DNA of 64,000 nt. Source: Undibacterium sp. KW1 (GTDB lineage: Bacteria > Pseudomonadota > Gammaproteobacteria > Burkholderiales > Burkholderiaceae_D). How positions within the stretch are numbered: the stretch's first letter is position 1; each line of letters opens with the position of its first letter. The stretch is taken from NCBI RefSeq assembly GCF_009937955.1, contig NZ_AP018439.1:3472001-3536000 (forward strand). The letters are read 5' to 3'. Positions 54,498 through 63,338 of this stretch are shown one piece after another. The position numbers and the translations under genes were made by a program. The notes beneath the pieces are model-generated. The model did no database searches and had not been told where the DNA came from. It saw only the letters and a program-made list of their open reading frames with translations.

Positions 54498-55664
54498 TCA
54501 ACCGCCGTAGGCATACACAAATTTACCGCCCTGAATTTTGCCCATGACGCGTGAACGCTGGTCCAGGCCCACATGGTCACCAGCATTCATATTGATGACG
54601 CCCTGGGGAACGATCAGATCCCTGGTGTTTTCCAGCGCAGTGCGCAAAGCTTGCCGGAAAGCCTTGCTGCCAGGCTGGCTGGTTTTCAGGGCAACCGGAA
54701 TCGCATTTGCCAGCAACATATACGCTCCCCAGGCGTCACCAGCAAACTGGGTTGTCGTGCCTGCGCCATAAGCAGCTTCATACTTGCGCACAAACTCGGT
54801 AGTGACCTTTTTGACCGCATGCTTTTCCGGCAATTGCAATGCCACCACTGCCGGGCCGGTAGGGAATAAAGTGCCTTCCACATCCTTGCCGCCCAGCTTT
54901 AAAAATTCCTGGCTAGCGATACCATGGGTCTGGTAAATCTGCGCTTTATAGCCACGTTCTATCAGCGTCTTTTGTGGCAAGACTGCGGGTGTACCAGAAC
55001 CGGCGATCAGTACTGCGTCTGGCTTGGCAGCCATCATTTTCAAGACCTGCCCTGTGACGCTGGTATCGGTGCGGGCAAAACGTTCATTCGCAACGATCTT
55101 GATATGGCGCAGCTCAGCCAGCTTGGAAAACTCACGCCACCAGCCTTCACCATACGCGTCAGCAAAGCCAATGAAGGCCACGGTCTTCACGCCGTGATCA
55201 GCCATGTGTTGTGTCAGTATGGTGGTCATGTGGGTATCATTCTGCGGCATCTTGAAAGCCCAGGCACGCCTGGCATCCATGGGTTCGACGATACTGGCAG
55301 ATGCGGCCAGGGTGATCATCGGCGTTTCATTCTCTGCCACCGTTTCCAGCATTGCCAGCGCGCTCGGCGTGGTATTCGGGCCGACGATGACATCGACCTT
55401 TTCTTCGGTGATCAGTTTGCGCGCATTCTTGACGGCATTGCCGGGGTCGCTGGCATCATCAAGCAGGATGTACTCGATTTTCTTACCTGCGATTTCCTTG
55501 GGCCACAGCATGATGGCATTTTTGGATGAGGCACCGATGGCCGCTGCCGGCCCAGTGGTAGATAAATTGATACCCACCCTGATCTGCGCCTGCGCCACGA
55601 CACTACCCAAGCTCAAAGCTGCGACGACTGCACCACGCAGGGAATAAGAAAAGATCAGGGACAT
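54498..55664 (-). CDS. ABC-type branched-chain-amino-acid-like substrate-binding protein
   Basis: A 388-aa exported protein from ATG 55664 (SP MSLIFSYSLRGAVVAALSLGSVVAQA), LivK/type I periplasmic binding fold: QIRVGINLSTTGPAAAIG, DVIVGPNTTPSALAMLETVAE, VAFIGFADAYGEGWW, TQFAGDAWGAYMLL. No permease or ATPase genes are beside it, so it may serve a distant transporter or a sensor. It lies after the FAH-like gene on the same strand. Confidence 0.87.
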   Translation of the reverse strand: MSLIFSYSLRGAVVAALSLGSVVAQAQIRVGINLSTTGPAAAIGASSKNAIMLWPKEIAGKKIEYILLDDASDPGNAVKNARKLITEEKVDVIVGPNTTPSALAMLETVAENETPMITLAASASIVEPMDARRAWAFKMPQNDTHMTTILTQHMADHGVKTVAFIGFADAYGEGWWREFSKLAELRHIKIVANERFARTDTSVTGQVLKMMAAKPDAVLIAGSGTPAVLPQKTLIERGYKAQIYQTHGIASQEFLKLGGKDVEGTLFPTGPAVVALQLPEKHAVKKVTTEFVRKYEAAYGAGTTTQFAGDAWGAYMLLANAIPVALKTSQPGSKAFRQALRTALENTRDLIVPQGVINMNAGDHVGLDQRSRVMGKIQGGKFVYAYGG

Positions 55665-55752
55665 GCGGTGACTCCAAAAAAATAGACGATGAAAGCAGCT
55701 AATAAAATCAGGTAGCAAAAGCTAGCAACAAAAACAGGTAAAAAATGGCAAC

Positions 55753-56739
55753 TTAAAGATGAGACTCAACTACGCTTTGATCAATCGCCCCAAAAATGGA
55801 TTTGCCGTTTTTATCCAGCATTTCTATCTTGATGCTGTCACCAAATTTCATATACGGTGTGACTGGTTCACCCAGCGCTATCATCTCCAGCGCGCGTTTC
55901 TCAGCGATGCAGCTATAACCCTTGCTGGCATCCTTGTTTGATACCGTGCCGGAGCCAATGATAGTGCCCGCCTTGGCATTTCTGGTTTTGCACAGATGCG
56001 TGATCAGTTGCGGGAAAGAGAACACCATATCGACACCCGCATTGGGCTGCCCTACCAGCATGCCGTTCATGCTGGAGCGCAGGGGCAGATGAACTTTGCC
56101 TTCCTTCCAGAATTCCCCGAGTTCATCCGGCGTGACCGCGACCGGTGAAAAACTCGATGCAGGTTTGGACTGGAAGAAACCAAAGCCTTTTGCCAGCTCA
56201 GCCGGGATCAGGTTACGCAGGGATACATCATTTACCAGCATGAGCAATAGTATGTGGTCGCGTGCGTGCTGCACCTTGACACCCATGGGTACATCGCCGG
56301 TCACAACGGCGATTTCACTTTCAAAGTCTATACCCCATTCTTCCGACGTCATGACGATATCATCGCAAGGGCCGATGAAGTCATCGCTGCCGCCCTGATA
56401 CATCAAAGGGTCATGCCAAAAGCTGTCTGGCATCTCGGCGCTCCTGGCCTTGCGTACCAGTTCCACGTGATTGACATAGGATGAACCGTCCGCCCATTGA
56501 AATGCGCGTGGCAGAGGTGACATACAGTTTTTTGCTTCAAACTCAAAACTATAGGCTGCCCTGCCAGAATTCAGGCGGTTATACAGCTCTTCGAGCTGGG
56601 GCTGGATAAAATTCCAGTCATCCAGGGCACGCTGCAAGGTCGGGGCGATGCCGTCAGCAATGGCTGCTGTCTTCAAGTCACGGGAAACAACCAGTAATTG
56701 CCCGTCCCGGGAACCATCCTTCAGTGTTGCAAGCTTCAT
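55753..56739 (-). CDS. Fumarylacetoacetate hydrolase-family protein
   Basis: A 328-aa FAH-fold enzyme: EWGIDFESEIAVVTGDVP contributes metal-binding acidic residues, plus HARDHILLLMLVNDVSLRNL and NAKAGTIIGSGTVSN, GDSIKIEMLDKNG near the end. Members cleave beta-diketo acids (fumarylacetoacetate, acylpyruvates) in aromatic amino acid or catechol breakdown. Only this gene of such a pathway is present, with a periplasmic binding protein gene downstream. Confidence 0.9.
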   Translation of the reverse strand: MKLATLKDGSRDGQLLVVSRDLKTAAIADGIAPTLQRALDDWNFIQPQLEELYNRLNSGRAAYSFEFEAKNCMSPLPRAFQWADGSSYVNHVELVRKARSAEMPDSFWHDPLMYQGGSDDFIGPCDDIVMTSEEWGIDFESEIAVVTGDVPMGVKVQHARDHILLLMLVNDVSLRNLIPAELAKGFGFFQSKPASSFSPVAVTPDELGEFWKEGKVHLPLRSSMNGMLVGQPNAGVDMVFSFPQLITHLCKTRNAKAGTIIGSGTVSNKDASKGYSCIAEKRALEMIALGEPVTPYMKFGDSIKIEMLDKNGKSIFGAIDQSVVESHL

Positions 56740-56929
56740 AATTCCTCTGTTTTTATCAAGTATTCTGCGATTTTACCCGAAGGGTTTGATGAAATTGTCA
56801 GGAAACTGACAGGTGCCGCGACTAATGACCAATTTACTTAGCAGAACAGCGCAATTTTAGGTATGCTAAAACCTCAAACTACCGTTGCCTGCCCCCCCCT
56901 CAAAACTGATCTGCACAGGAATAATTACC

Positions 56930-58654
56930 ATGAACTTCAGTAATTTAAAAATCAGGGTACGTCTCAGCTTTGGCTTCGGCCTGACCTTGTTGACCATGCT
57001 GCTCATGGTCGTCATCAGCGTTGTGAGGCTTAATGAGATCGCGGACCGGAACAGGGAAATACTCGAAGATGATGCAGTCGGCGTCATCAGCGCCCTGGAA
57101 ATTTCTGCCCTGATACAGGAAAACGGCAGCCGTACACTGGAGTTGTTCATTACATCAGACCAGAAAGCCCGCACGGCACAGTATGCTTCCATTGATGCAA
57201 ACAAGAAAAAAATCAACGCCCTGCTTGAGATTTCCAAGAAACTGGCGATACCTCAGAAGGAAAAAGACGCTGTAGAAAAACTCATCGCCTCCAATGCTGC
57301 ATTCGTCGCGGCTTTCAGCAAGACTGGCGACCTGATAGAGCTGGATCAAAAGGATGAAGCCACCGCCATGATGGGAAAATCCACCTTCCCTGCGCTGAAA
57401 CAATCCCTGATTGATATACAGAATCTGAGCGCCATACAAAGAAATGATATGGAAACTAATGGTGAGGCGATCAAAAGCATCATCATGTTTTCGCGTAACC
57501 TCATGATAGTGCTGGGTATTATTGCCTTCGTCATCAGTGCTGCATTTGCAGCCTGGATCTCGCGTTCAATTACCATTCCACTGGATGAGGCCGTTCAGGT
57601 TGCCACCAAGGTCGCCAATGGCGACCTGACTGGTCGCATAGAAGTACGCTCAAGGGATGAAACCGGCCAATTGCTGAGTGCACTGGCAGATATGAACAAC
57701 AGCCTGGTCATGACCATCAGCCAGGTGCACAACAGCACGGAGATGATCTCGACTGCATCCAGTGAAATCGCTTCTGGTAATGCCGACCTTTCAAGCAGGA
57801 CGGAGTCGCAGGCCAGCTCCCTCGAAGAAACCGCGTCTTCCATGGAAGAACTGACATCTACCGTCAAGCAAAATGCTGATAATGCCCGCCAGGCCAATCA
57901 ACTGGCAATCTCGGCGACTGAAGTTGCTACCAAGGGCGGCAATATCGTTGGTCAGGTTGTCAATACCATGGGCTCCATCAAGGACAGCTCGGGCAAGATC
58001 GTTGATATCATCGGCGTCATTGACGGTATTGCCTTTCAGACCAATATCCTGGCTTTGAATGCCGCAGTCGAAGCTGCCCGTGCTGGCGAACAAGGCCGGG
58101 GGTTTGCCGTGGTAGCCGCCGAAGTCAGGAACCTGGCGCAACGCAGCGCCAGCGCCGCCAAGGAAATCAAGACCCTGATTGATGACTCTGTAGAGAAAGT
58201 CAATCTCGGTAACAAGCTCGTCGATGAAGCTGGCCTGACCATGGATGAAATTGTCACTTCCATCAAGCATGTAGCTGACATCATGAGTGAGATCACTGCC
58301 GCCAGTCAGGAACAGAGTGCTGGCATAGAACAAGTCAATCTCGCCATCACGCAGATGGATGAAATGACGCAGCAAAACTCAGCCCTGGTCGAACAGGCAG
58401 CAGCGGCCGCCGAGAGCATGCAGGAACAGGCTGGTGCTTTAACACAGGCAGTCAGCGTTTTCAAACTGGATGCAGTAGTGAAAAAGCCAGCTGTTCCCGC
58501 AGCGAGCAAAGCTGTCAGTCCAGCCCCCAGAGCTGCGGCAGCACCGTTAAGAATCAGCAAGGCACCGGCAAAAGCAGCAACGAAACCAGCGATGAAAACA
58601 TCCAGCATGGAAAAACCGACTGCTGTGACAAATAATGACTGGGAAGAGTTCTAA
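56930..58654 (+). CDS. Methyl-accepting chemotaxis protein with WEEF tail
   Basis: A 574-aa chemoreceptor from ATG 56930 (AGGA upstream). Sensor: N-terminal helix, periplasmic four-helix-type domain (about 30-190), second membrane helix (about 195-215), then HAMP and the coiled-coil signalling hairpin with [20 protein letters not shown]. Ends in NDWEEF, a CheR/CheB-tether-like pentapeptide. Domain structure is parallel to the receptor at 37-39 kb. Ligand unknown. Confidence 0.93.
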   Translation: MNFSNLKIRVRLSFGFGLTLLTMLLMVVISVVRLNEIADRNREILEDDAVGVISALEISALIQENGSRTLELFITSDQKARTAQYASIDANKKKINALLEISKKLAIPQKEKDAVEKLIASNAAFVAAFSKTGDLIELDQKDEATAMMGKSTFPALKQSLIDIQNLSAIQRNDMETNGEAIKSIIMFSRNLMIVLGIIAFVISAAFAAWISRSITIPLDEAVQVATKVANGDLTGRIEVRSRDETGQLLSALADMNNSLVMTISQVHNSTEMISTASSEIASGNADLSSRTESQASSLEETASSMEELTSTVKQNADNARQANQLAISATEVATKGGNIVGQVVNTMGSIKDSSGKIVDIIGVIDGIAFQTNILALNAAVEAARAGEQGRGFAVVAAEVRNLAQRSASAAKEIKTLIDDSVEKVNLGNKLVDEAGLTMDEIVTSIKHVADIMSEITAASQEQSAGIEQVNLAITQMDEMTQQNSALVEQAAAAAESMQEQAGALTQAVSVFKLDAVVKKPAVPAASKAVSPAPRAAAAPLRISKAPAKAATKPAMKTSSMEKPTAVTNNDWEEF

Positions 58655-58683
58655 GTTTTAGATAAAAATAGATGAACTCACAC

Positions 58684-58714
58684 AAAAACAGCTCCACAAA
58701 GGGAGCTGTTTTTG
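58684..58714. terminator. Terminator after the chemoreceptor gene
   Basis: AAAAACAGCTCC / GGAGCTGTTTTT stem with a 6-nt loop (A-run before, T-run after), usable from both sides (chemoreceptor + and calcium-binding-like protein -). Confidence 0.85.
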
Positions 58715-58757
58715 CAGGTGCTGACATCTGTGCTAACAGATAGACAGCTCAGGTCAT

Positions 58758-59858
58758 CTATACCGACAAATCCACCTGCTGCAAACTATGTGCCTTGCCG
58801 TCTTCGCTTAACCATACGCCGGACGAGCGTATCTGTCCGTTAGACTGATTTTGCGCATTCTTCAAATCGAATTCAGTGCTGACATTGCCAAGATACAGTG
58901 CACCAACATTCGCCTGTTTCAAGGTTTGCAATTGATCATGACCTGCGCCATCCTTGGTCCATACTTTGAGTTTTTGGTATATCGCATCGTTTTCATCTAT
59001 CCAGTGATTGCCATCACTGTCATAGGCTCCCAGTTCAGAAAAGCCATTACCTGTGCCCGGACCAAACAATTCACCGCCATTATTGATCTTGCCATCATTG
59101 TTCTTGTCGAGCGCCAGAAAACCCGCGCCCTGAACGAAAGAGATATTATCTTTCTTGCCATCGGCATCCAGATCAAAAGCAAATTTTTGCGATGTCAGTT
59201 GGGCAGAATTACCAGAGAAATTAATAACCAGAGGATCGACTTTTTTGGCATCGCCAAGGCGAACACTGCTGCTACTTTCTTCGTGGTAGCTGCGGTTTAA
59301 TTCAAACGACAGATCAAAGCTGATTTCCTTATTATCAGCGGTCACTATTTTGCCAGTCGAATGGAAAGAAGTCTGTTCAGTCTCGGTATAGGATTGATGC
59401 GTGTCTATCTCAACACCCCAGCCTTTTTGCGCTGGCTGGGCATTTTGTGCTGCGTCAGCAGGCGCCTGGGATGCTGGTGCTGCCGGCGCACTGGTATCCG
59501 CCTGTATATCTGCACTGCTCAGGGTGTTGATCTGTTTGCCAGTCATGAGTTCTATAATGTACCTGATCAGGCGTATGCGCGGGTCATTGTCAGCCTCATC
59601 GCTGGCTTGCTGGACGGCGTCAGTCTGTGCAGCCGCATTGTCGGCTGGCACTGCTGGCGCAAGCTGGGCGGCCCTGGCAGCGTCTGAAATTTGCACATTG
59701 CTTGACGCGTTTCTCAAGTTCGCCGGGAGACTGGCATTCCTGCCTTCAAAATCAGGGCGTTCCTTGCCTATCCAGGCGCGCAGTTTTTCCTGCGTTTCCA
59801 GCGTTGTAGTGGCAGTATGTTGTGAAGAAAAGGAAATATCCGAGGAAGCAATTTTCAT
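58758..59858 (-). CDS. EF-hand-like/VCBS-type calcium-binding-like protein
   Basis: A 366-aa protein from ATG 59858 (GGAGCAC upstream). The N-terminal half is Ala/Gln-rich and unstructured-looking; the middle has a FSFELNRSYHEESSSS strand region; the C-terminal part has Asp/Asn-rich calcium-binding-like loops (DLDADGKKDNISF, DKNNDGKINNGGELFG, DSDGNHWIDENDAIYQKL). No clear signal peptide. It might be secreted by a type I route, but no exporter is adjacent. Function unknown. Confidence 0.7.
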   Translation of the reverse strand: MKIASSDISFSSQHTATTTLETQEKLRAWIGKERPDFEGRNASLPANLRNASSNVQISDAARAAQLAPAVPADNAAAQTDAVQQASDEADNDPRIRLIRYIIELMTGKQINTLSSADIQADTSAPAAPASQAPADAAQNAQPAQKGWGVEIDTHQSYTETEQTSFHSTGKIVTADNKEISFDLSFELNRSYHEESSSSVRLGDAKKVDPLVINFSGNSAQLTSQKFAFDLDADGKKDNISFVQGAGFLALDKNNDGKINNGGELFGPGTGNGFSELGAYDSDGNHWIDENDAIYQKLKVWTKDGAGHDQLQTLKQANVGALYLGNVSTEFDLKNAQNQSNGQIRSSGVWLSEDGKAHSLQQVDLSV

Positions 59859-60289
59859 GATGTGCTCCAGCCATGAGCTGATGATGAAGTAAACCTGGAA
59901 CACATACCGGGGGCTTATATTTTTACATACAACAGCTCCCCCTCGCCCTCCTGCGCTCAACACACAGGACACGACTACACGAAGCTTGTCAGCCCGATAT
60001 ACCTTCCGTCCGCACGCACTTCAGTATTGCTCATTCGTCAAATGGAATGTGCGTGATCTAACTGGATAACGGTCAAAGTTCAAAAAGCTTTATGACAAAG
60101 AGGCAGACAAGCCCATTTTTTTTCAGCCAGCTTTAGTGGCAGGGGAACTGCCAATATCAAACCAGGTCTTAGCAAGGTCTGAGCTGGGCTATGGCAAGGC
60201 CATAGCAAGTTCAGAACAAGCTCATAACAAGTCTGCGTACACACAGTGGTATGCTTGCAAACTATTTTTATCTTCTCCGGAAAATTACT
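59859..60289. other. Intergenic region with short repeats
   Basis: A 430-bp gap between the calcium-binding-like gene (-) and the DUF885 gene (+). It contains the inverted repeat GCTATGGC-AAG-GCCATAGC (60188-60206) and several AGCAAG/AACAAG-type direct repeats nearby. A short open frame at 60136-60369 has no family-like sequence and is probably spurious. Confidence 0.5.
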
Positions 60290-62122
60290 ATGCTCAAGTT
60301 GCGTTTACTATCCAGTGTCCTTATTTCTGTCGGTGTCCTAAGTTGCGTCAACGCGCTGGCTGCAAATGACAAAGGCAACGCAACTGGCAAGCAGGCGGCA
60401 GTCGCGCAAGCCGGGCAGCAGCAAGGGCAGCAACTGAACAAGCTGGCTGACGAATACTATGAAAAACAAACCGCTTTCGACCCCATAGGTGCCACTTATA
60501 ATGGCGACACCCGCTATGACGACAGGCTGCCAATGACACTGTCAGCACCTGTCAGGGCGAGGCAGATTGCCGTATTGAAGGATGTTTCCAGCAGACTGGC
60601 GCGCATACAGCGCGAACAATTATCAGCAAGCGATGCCGTCACCTATGACTGCCTGGACTATGAACTCAAGGCCAGCCTGGAAATGTCCAAATTTGACGGG
60701 CATCTGCTACCGGTCAATCAGATGGACAGTCTGCCCGTGACCCTGGCCCACTTTGCCTCCGGCCAAAGCGCACAACCCCTGAAGACGGTCAAACAATACG
60801 AAATCTTCTTGCGTCGCCTGGCGCAATTGCCTGTGTGGATAAACCAGGCCACAGCTAATATGCGTGAAGGCATGAAACGCGGCATCGTACTGCCCAAAGC
60901 CCTCGTGAATTCTGCCCTGCCGCAGTTTGCACAACTGGTGACAGACAAAGTGGAAGATCATGCCTACTTTGCCTCTGTCAAAAACTTCCCCGAAGGTTTT
61001 AGTGAAGCAGACAAGCAACGCCTGAGCAAAGAATACAAGCAGGTATTAACCGCAAAAGTCTTGCCCGCCTTGCGTCAGTTTAATCAATTCCTGTCACAGG
61101 ATTATCTGGCCGCCAGCCGCAGCAGCAGTGGTTTTGGCGCATTGCCAGGTGGTGACGCCTGGTACCGCGCCCTGGTACGCGACCAGACCACGACTACCCT
61201 GGACCCTGAAACCATACATGCGATAGGCTTGAAGGAAGTTGCGCGCATACAAAGCGAATTTGTCGCCTTAGGCCCAAAACTGAGTTATAGCGGCGACCCG
61301 GTGGGCCTGCCAGCCTGGATAGATACGCAAAACCAGTATCGCCCGTATAAAACAGAGGCCGAGGTGCTGGACGGCTATCGTCAGATAGAAAAAATGGTCA
61401 AGGCCAAACTGCCAGAACTGTTCAACAAAATGCCGAAGGCTGCGCTGGATATCCGGGCCGAACCTGAAATCAGCCGCCAGACCGCGTCTGACCATTACAC
61501 CCAGCCAGCCTTTGATGGTTCACGCCCCGGTGTATTCTGGGCCGTCATCAACAACCCCGCGGACTACAGCACGACAGGCATGAAAACCCTGTACCTGCAC
61601 GAAGGCCAGCCAGGACATCATTTCCATTTAGCAACATCACAGGAACTGGACATACCCAAGTTCCGTAAATTCGGCGGCAATAATGCTTATACCGAGGGCT
61701 GGGCCTTGTATGCCGAAACACTGGGCAAGGAAATGGGCTTGTTTGAAAATGACCCAAGTGCCTATCTCGGCCACCTGACAGATGAACTCTTGCGTGCAAC
61801 CCGCCTGGTCGTCGATACCGGCCTGCACTCAAAAGGCTGGACACGTGAACAAGCCATCCAATACCAGCAAGCCACTCTAGGGTACAGTGAGGCTGCCTCA
61901 CGCCAGGCAACAGAGCGCTATATGGCTTGGCCAGGTCAGGCTCTTGGCTATAAGATAGGTTCACTGAAAATTGTCGAGCTGAGGCAAAAAGCCAGCGCAG
62001 CTCTGGGCAAGCGCTTTGACCTGCGCCAGTTCCATGATGTGATACTCAGTGACGGCACCCTGCCATTGGCCTTATTGGAAGCAAAAGTCAACAAGTGGAT
62101 AGACAGCCAAAAGACAAATTGA
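60290..62122 (+). CDS. DUF885-family predicted metallohydrolase
   Basis: A 610-aa exported protein from ATG 60290 (SP about MLKLRLLSSVLISVGVLSCVNALA). It has the DUF885 zinc-binding motif HEGQPGHHFH and a following Glu in AYTEGWALYAETLG, so a metal-dependent peptidase-like activity is likely; the real substrate is not known for the family. The gene stands alone; a start 13 codons upstream is open but would precede the signal peptide. Confidence 0.88.
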   Translation: MLKLRLLSSVLISVGVLSCVNALAANDKGNATGKQAAVAQAGQQQGQQLNKLADEYYEKQTAFDPIGATYNGDTRYDDRLPMTLSAPVRARQIAVLKDVSSRLARIQREQLSASDAVTYDCLDYELKASLEMSKFDGHLLPVNQMDSLPVTLAHFASGQSAQPLKTVKQYEIFLRRLAQLPVWINQATANMREGMKRGIVLPKALVNSALPQFAQLVTDKVEDHAYFASVKNFPEGFSEADKQRLSKEYKQVLTAKVLPALRQFNQFLSQDYLAASRSSSGFGALPGGDAWYRALVRDQTTTTLDPETIHAIGLKEVARIQSEFVALGPKLSYSGDPVGLPAWIDTQNQYRPYKTEAEVLDGYRQIEKMVKAKLPELFNKMPKAALDIRAEPEISRQTASDHYTQPAFDGSRPGVFWAVINNPADYSTTGMKTLYLHEGQPGHHFHLATSQELDIPKFRKFGGNNAYTEGWALYAETLGKEMGLFENDPSAYLGHLTDELLRATRLVVDTGLHSKGWTREQAIQYQQATLGYSEAASRQATERYMAWPGQALGYKIGSLKIVELRQKASAALGKRFDLRQFHDVILSDGTLPLALLEAKVNKWIDSQKTN

Positions 62123-62250
62123 GCAAGTTTGGATTTATTTTCTATCGCTTGATTGACCTGTAACACTATCTGAAGCAGAATGAAACATAAGACTCATTCT
62201 GCAAACTCATTTTCAAACTTATTTTCCAGCATAAGCAATATATCGAATAT

Positions 62251-62287
62251 AGCACCGGGCTTGTTGATCAATAAACAAGCCCGGTGC
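62251..62287. repeat. 15-bp perfect inverted repeat upstream of the HDOD gene
   Basis: AGCACCGGGCTTGTT and AACAAGCCCGGTGCT with an 8-nt loop. No T-run follows. It could be a terminator of the DUF885 gene, an operator, or a hairpin in the HDOD leader. Confidence 0.55.
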
Positions 62288-62350
62288 TGACCGGCCGGGT
62301 GTAGCTTGCACCTGTCATATGTTTGTTTAACTTGTGCAAAAGACATAGCG

Positions 62351-63235
62351 ATGAATAAAATCGATGCGCTCAACAGCATAGCTGAACAAGCCAAACGGGG
62401 AGAGCTGGTTTTCCCCACGAATGTGGCGGCTTCCATTAAATTGCAGCAGACCCTGGATGACCCGGATTGCAGTATTGAAACGGCAACCAAACTGGTCTTG
62501 AACGAACCCTTCCTGGCGGCCCGCATGGTCGCCATTGCCAATTCTGCCGCCTACAACCGCGGCAATGATGTCACCAATGTCAAGGCGGCCATCAGCCGTC
62601 TGGGCTTCCGCACCCTGCGTGCGGTGGTTGCTTCGCTGGTGGTGCGACAACTCGCTGGCACCAGCAAGAACAAACAATTGCAGGCCATGACGAATAAGCT
62701 GTGGGAGCATACGGCCCAGGTAGCAGCGCTGTCACGCGTCATTGCCAGGCGTATCACCAAGCTGGACCCGGACACAGCGATGTTTGCCGGTATCGTGCAT
62801 GAAGTGGGAAATTTTTACCTGCTGTCCCGTGTCGATGAGTACCCTTCTCTCATAGAAAGGGATGAACCTGCACCAGATTCCAGCGCAGATGATCTGCCCT
62901 CTTTCCTCGACACCATCATAGACCGCGAATCATCTGAATCACAAATCGGTGCCGCTGTGATCAAGAGCCTGATGCTGCCTAAGCAAGTGGTAGAAGCAGT
63001 AGAAGCCCTGTGGTTCGGGCTGCGTGCCATGCCGCCAGAAACCCTGGGGGATACGCTGTTACTGGCGAACGAACTGGCAACCACGCATTCACCCATGGAT
63101 ATCCATTCCTATGCCGAGGTGTCTGAACAGTATTCTTCAGAAATTGACTTTGTCGTCGGTGATGGTACTCTCAACAGCATACTGGAAGAATCAGAAGAAG
63201 AAGTCCAAACCCTGGCTGCGGCGTTGCAACTCTGA
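62351..63235 (+). CDS. HDOD-domain signal-transduction protein
   Basis: A 294-aa protein (ATG 62351) with an HDOD domain at about residues 10-210: FPTNVAASIKLQQTLDDPDC, AARMVAIANSAAYNRG, ISRLGFRTLRAVVASLVV and GIVHEVGNFYLLSR. HDOD domains lack metal-dependent phosphohydrolase activity in many members and act in signalling or regulation, often near chemotaxis or c-di-GMP genes. A TTG/ATG further upstream (62306) is open. It is followed by a terminator. Confidence 0.87.
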   Translation: MNKIDALNSIAEQAKRGELVFPTNVAASIKLQQTLDDPDCSIETATKLVLNEPFLAARMVAIANSAAYNRGNDVTNVKAAISRLGFRTLRAVVASLVVRQLAGTSKNKQLQAMTNKLWEHTAQVAALSRVIARRITKLDPDTAMFAGIVHEVGNFYLLSRVDEYPSLIERDEPAPDSSADDLPSFLDTIIDRESSESQIGAAVIKSLMLPKQVVEAVEALWFGLRAMPPETLGDTLLLANELATTHSPMDIHSYAEVSEQYSSEIDFVVGDGTLNSILEESEEEVQTLAAALQL

Positions 63236-63264
63236 GTTTTTTTTAATTTCGCCTGCAACAAGAC

Positions 63265-63293
63265 CAAGGGAGCTTATGCTCCCTTGTTTTTTT
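63265..63293 (+). terminator. Terminator after the HDOD gene
   Basis: CAAGGGAGC / GCTCCCTTG stem, 4-nt loop, then seven T. It lies between convergent genes. Confidence 0.85.
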
Positions 63294-63338
63294 CAAAACA
63301 CGGTTTTCAATGCGTGGTTCTCAACCGTTCAGGCCCTT

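Noticed and set aside
60136..60369. 77-codon + strand frame before the DUF885 gene
   Set aside because: Overlaps the true start, contains repeat-derived residues, no family-like sequence.
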